Source of the DNA: JAWVYT01 sp964605205
GTDB taxonomy: Bacteria; Gemmatimonadota; Gemmatimonadetes; Longimicrobiales; RSA9
DNA length: 8,575 bases
Assembly (NCBI GenBank): GCA_964605205.1
Contig: CAZSBL010000146.1
Span: 1 to 8,575 of the forward strand
Direction of reading: 5' to 3'
Shown here: in pieces, positions 6,150-8,575 of the stretch
How positions within the stretch are numbered: position 1 is the stretch's first letter
Layout: every line of letters begins with the position of its first letter
Notes under the pieces: generated by a model
What the model was told of the DNA's origin: nothing
Seen by the model: only the letters and a program-made list of their open reading frames with translations
The model's database searches: none
Position numbers and translations under genes: made by a program

Positions 6150-6638
6150 TCAGCCCGGCAGGCCCATCGGCCCCGCCAGCAGCGGAAACGTGAACGCCGC
6201 CGCGACGCCCAGCGCGAAGAGCAGGATCCCGATCACCGCCATGGCCACCTGGATCCCCAGGGCCGAGCCGAGGCTCTCCAGCGCCCGCATCAGGTGCGGG
6301 ATGTCCAGCCCCTCCGTTTCCACAACGCCCAGGAACGAGCGACCGGCCCGGAGAAAGTTCAATCCGATCAGGAGCGGGATGATCGCCGAGATCGCGTAGA
6401 TCGCGCCCACCGCCACCGCCCCCGGCCCCGCTTCCAGCCAGACCACGGCGAGGGCGCCCGTGGCCAGCATCACCAGCCCCCAGATCACGCTCACCGCACC
6501 CCACCAGCGGCTGCGTTGGCCGGTCTTGCGGATCACCACGTTCTCGCGGTCCGTGAACTCGTACGACTTCTTCGGGCTGGCAATCCCGGCGGACGTTTCG
6601 TCCTGCACGCCGCCTTCTGTCTCTGGGGTCTTCACCAT
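6150..6638 (-). CDS. Small integral membrane protein of unknown function
   Basis: A 162-residue protein that I cannot assign to a named family. The first 26 residues are polar and probably disordered. A short conserved-looking segment, YEFTDRENVVIRKTGQRSR (26-44), leads into hydrophobic stretches at about 45-68, 72-97 and 125-156. The last is long enough to be a bent or double segment, so three or four membrane passes are likely. A polar, mildly amphipathic stretch (100-122) lies between the second and third. There is no signal peptide, catalytic motif or metal site. The ATG at 6638 has GGAG eight bases upstream; a GTG at 6677 in the same frame has no such support. I recall FTxEE/DN-type starts in small membrane proteins of Gemmatimonadota, but this is memory, not a search. 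The gene stands alone, with a hairpin-repeat cluster at each end. Confidence 0.75.
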   Translation of the reverse strand: MVKTPETEGGVQDETSAGIASPKKSYEFTDRENVVIRKTGQRSRWWGAVSVIWGLVMLATGALAVVWLEAGPGAVAVGAIYAISAIIPLLIGLNFLRAGRSFLGVVETEGLDIPHLMRALESLGSALGIQVAMAVIGILLFALGVAAAFTFPLLAGPMGLPG

Positions 6639-6732
6639 AGGGGATCTCCGGGGAGTAGAGATTCGGTAAGTGCTCACGGTCTAATGTTCGGGTCGGGACG
6701 GAGGATGACAAGGAGGGCGCGGGCTGCGCCCG

Positions 6733-6797
6733 CGCAACCGGCGGCGCGAACGGGGCCCGGGCGACAGCGAAGGCGTTCAGGACGCGCCGCATCAGGC
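6733..6797 (-). repeat. 65-base inverted-repeat arm, left
   Basis: Reverse complement of 7238-7302 at 57 of 65 positions with no gap. It runs from CGCAACCGGCGGCGCGAA, through CCCGGGCGACAGCGAAGGCG, to GCGCCGCATCAGGC. The mismatches fall in two short patches. Confidence 0.9.
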
Positions 6798-7237
6798 TCG
6801 GCGCTGCGGGCCTCGCATCACGCCGGCTGCGCCGGCATCCGGCGGGGCCTCACGGCCCCGCAACGGCTCGGCCCTGGCGGGCCTCGCAACCGGCTCACTT
6901 CGTTCGCAACCCGCCTGCGCTTCGCTCCGGCAGTCGGCTCGGCCTCCGGCCTTCGCAAGGGCTCGGAGCTGCGCTCCTCGCAAGAGGAGGGCTCGCTACG
7001 CTCGCCCCGGGCGCCGACCCTCGCGGGGCCGCCGGTCCGCGCCCTCCTGCGAGCGGCGCAGCCGTGAGCCGTTGCGTCCGGCCGCAGGCCGGCGCCGGTT
7101 GCGAGGCGCGAAGCGCCGAGCCCCGCTGCGAGCCGAAGGCGAGCCGCTGCCGGCCGCCAGGCCGGCGGGTTGCGGCCGCAGGCCGCCTGATGCCCGGGGC
7201 CCGGACGCCGACGAAGACCGCTCCCACCGTTCCCCGG

Positions 7238-7302
7238 GCCTGATGCGGCGCGCCCGCGGCGCCTTCGCTGTCGCCCGGGCGTCTTTCGCGCCGCCGGTTG
7301 CG
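7238..7302 (+). repeat. 65-base inverted-repeat arm, right
   Basis: Mate of 6733-6797. It shares GCGCGCCCGCGGC and CTTTCGCGCCGCCGGTTGCGAG-type blocks with the 63-base core modules at 5926 and 6067, so it belongs to the same family. A degraded relative of their GGGGCCCGAACGCC-AGACCG part lies just before it, at 7196-7220. Confidence 0.9.
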
Positions 7303-7383
7303 AGGCGGGCTCCGCTCGCCGAGCCCCCTTGTCCGTCCGGCGTCGGTGCGCTTTGTTTCAACATTCCGTTTCACGGGGGAGCC

Positions 7384-8575
7384 ATGCCCGACGAGAAGCC
7401 AGACCTGGAGACGCTGCTGAACGCGCTGGGGCGCACGTGCGTGCTGGCGGATGCGGAGCTGCGGGTGGTTCGGGTGTCGGGTGCGCTGGCGGACGAAGTG
7501 GGCCGGGCTCGGGCGGAGCTGGTGGGCGAGCCGCTGGCGGGGTTCCTGGACGAGGAGGTCACCGGTGCGAACGGGGTTGCGCGGGAGGTGCTGCGGACGG
7601 GGCGTCGCCGGGAAGGGCTGCGTGCGTTCGTGCAGCCGGTGAGCGGGGAGCGGGTCCCGGTGTCGTTGACGGTGGGTGCGCTGGATCCGTCGGCCGACGT
7701 GGGCGAGGCGCGTCTGGTGCTGATGATGCGGCCGGAGAGTGGTGGGGAGGACGCGCCGGTGCCGTCGTACGGCGGGATCGTGGCGCGGTCGGCGGCGATG
7801 CAGCGGATCTTCCGACTGTTCGAGCTGCTCAAGGACCAGGACTCGACGGTGCTGGTGATGGGGGAGAGCGGGACGGGGAAGGAGCTGGTGGCCCGGGCGA
7901 TCCACGACACGTCGCAGCGGTCGGGCGAGCCGTTCGTGGCGGTGAACTGCGCGGCGCTCCCCGCGGAGCTGCTGGAGAGCGAGCTGTTCGGCCACGTGCG
8001 GGGCGCGTTCACCGGCGCCGTGAAGGACCGGGTCGGGCGCTTCGAGCTGGCCGATGGCGGCACACTCTTCCTCGATGAGGTCGGCGACATGAGCCTCCCG
8101 CTCCAGGCGAAGATCCTGCGGGCGCTGCAGGAGCACACCTTCGAGCGCGTAGGGGACACGAAGACCCGGAAGGTGGACGTACGCGTCGTCGCCGCCACCA
8201 ATGAGAACCTGGCCCGGGCGGTGCAGGAGAACCGGTTCCGCGAGGACCTCTACTATCGGCTCCGCGTGGTGCCCATCGAGATCCCGCCGCTCCGGGAGCG
8301 CCGCGAGGACATCGAAGTGATTACCCGCCATCTCCTCCACCGGATCGGCGCCAGCCGGGGCCGCGCCCTCCGCCTCGCCCCCACCGCCATGGACGCCCTC
8401 ATGGGCTACGCCTGGCCCGGCAACGTACGCGAGCTCGAGAACGCCCTCGAGTTCGCCACCACCGTCTGCGAGGGCCAGACCATCCACCTCAAGCACCTCC
8501 CCCTCGAGGTCCGCGCCGCCGGTGTGGAAGGGGTCGAGCCGACCGCCCACGCCCCCGCCTCCACCACCCCCGGCA
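7384..8575 (+). CDS. PAS-AAA+ sigma-54-dependent transcriptional activator (3' end outside window)
   Basis: The first 397 residues of an NtrC-type activator, a cytoplasmic ATPase that remodels RNA polymerase carrying sigma-54. An N-terminal PAS-like sensor (about 8-118) replaces the usual receiver, so the input is probably a ligand or redox signal rather than phosphorylation. The AAA+ domain starts at about 131 (IVARSAAMQRIF). Walker A is GESGTGKE (160-167), the sigma-54 contact loop is GAFTGA (207-212), Walker B is GTLFLDE (226-232), the arginine-finger block is FREDLYYRL (285-293) and sensor II is GNVREL (346-351). All key residues are present. The frame is still open at the window edge; the Fis-type helix-turn-helix expected after the AAA+ domain lies beyond it. 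The ATG at 7384 is preceded very closely by GGGGGAG (7375-7381), much as at the Usp gene. Leucine codons switch from almost all CTG in the 5' part to all CTC in the 3' part. Confidence 0.95.
   Translation, partial: MPDEKPDLETLLNALGRTCVLADAELRVVRVSGALADEVGRARAELVGEPLAGFLDEEVTGANGVAREVLRTGRRREGLRAFVQPVSGERVPVSLTVGALDPSADVGEARLVLMMRPESGGEDAPVPSYGGIVARSAAMQRIFRLFELLKDQDSTVLVMGESGTGKELVARAIHDTSQRSGEPFVAVNCAALPAELLESELFGHVRGAFTGAVKDRVGRFELADGGTLFLDEVGDMSLPLQAKILRALQEHTFERVGDTKTRKVDVRVVAATNENLARAVQENRFREDLYYRLRVVPIEIPPLRERREDIEVITRHLLHRIGASRGRALRLAPTAMDALMGYAWPGNVRELENALEFATTVCEGQTIHLKHLPLEVRAAGVEGVEPTAHAPASTTPG

Larger units (their letters stand above)
6707..7333. repeat. Modular GC-hairpin repeat cluster 2, inverted-repeat bounded
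   Basis: A gene-free element of about 627 bases. Its ends are GACAAGG (6707-6713) and the inverse CCTTGTC (7327-7333). Inside them are 65-base inverted arms, and between those a run of variable-arm hairpins. Plus-oriented stems: GCGCGGGC-TGC-GCCCGCGC (6717-6735, at the left boundary), GCCGGC-TGC-GCCGGC (6822-6836), GCGGGGCC with GGCCCCGC around TCAC (6842-6861), GGCCC-TGGC-GGGCC (6870-6883), GGCC-TCC-GGCC (6941-6951) and GGAGC-TGC-GCTCC (6965-6977). After a flip near 7015-7065, inverted stems follow: CCGGCC-GCA-GGCCGG (7078-7092), GGCGC-GAA-GCGCC (7105-7117), GCCGGCC-GCCA-GGCCGGC (7149-7166) and GCGGCC-GCA-GGCCGC (7172-7186). The linkers are GCAACCGGC, GCATCAGGC and their inverses. It occupies the divergent spacer between the membrane-protein and sigma-54 activator genes. 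Confidence 0.85.

Noticed and set aside
5700..7333. Integron attC array (GTTGC/GCAAC motifs with hairpins)
   Set aside because: The linkers TCGCAAC and GTTGCGA do not fit RYYYAAC and GTTRRRY core sites. There are no cassette-sized genes between hairpins and no integrase.
5700..7333. CRISPR array
   Set aside because: The constant part is only about 9 bases, spacing is irregular (about 20-50 bases), orientation flips in mid-cluster, and the variable parts are palindromic. No cas gene is present.

Overview
The window is very GC-rich and reads like a chromosomal segment of a free-living bacterium. Gemmatimonadota or a close relative is my best guess. It rests on the large TolB-like/TPR membrane protein, the small 'FTDRENVVIRK' membrane protein, strong G/C-ending codon use and dense GC-rich intergenic repeats. 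It is inference, not a demonstrated assignment. There is no rRNA, tRNA, CRISPR array, transposase, integrase or phage gene.

Layout from left to right. (1) At 1-289, a repeat-bearing spacer with an imperfect inverted repeat and a hairpin downstream of the first gene. (2) At 290-952, minus strand, a DtxR/MntR-family metal-responsive repressor. It is divergent from a two-domain universal stress protein at 1139-2047; the shared upstream region carries a degenerate heptamer/palindrome array. (3) At 2058-3848, minus strand, a TolB-like/TPR inner-membrane protein that converges on the stress gene with only 10 bases between stop codons. (4) At 3849-4134, a divergent spacer holding about 19 tandem G-rich hexamers. 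(5) At 4135-5682, a GMC flavin oxidoreductase resembling ChoD-type cholesterol oxidases, with a four-cysteine cluster. (6) At 5683-6149, a cluster of modular GC hairpins. (7) At 6150-6638, minus strand, a small membrane protein of unknown function. (8) At 6639-7383, a second hairpin cluster of the same family, bounded by 65-base inverted repeats. (9) From 7384 to the window edge, a PAS plus AAA+ sigma-54-dependent activator lacking its C-terminus only because the window ends.

The genes look like separate transcription units rather than one operon: strands alternate and almost every gene has its own spacer. A loose theme of sensing and stress response can be drawn (metal repressor, Usp, sigma-54 activator), but nothing shows that they act together.

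The most notable content is non-coding. The two hairpin clusters, on either side of the small membrane-protein gene, are built from short stems whose arm sequences differ from unit to unit while remaining self-complementary. The stems are joined by a near-constant linker (GCAACAGG, GCAACCGG or GCATCAGG), and orientation flips in the middle of each cluster. A 63-65 base core module occurs four times across both clusters. The hexamer array before the oxidoreductase and a within-gene switch in synonymous codon choice in the sigma-54 activator are also worth checking.
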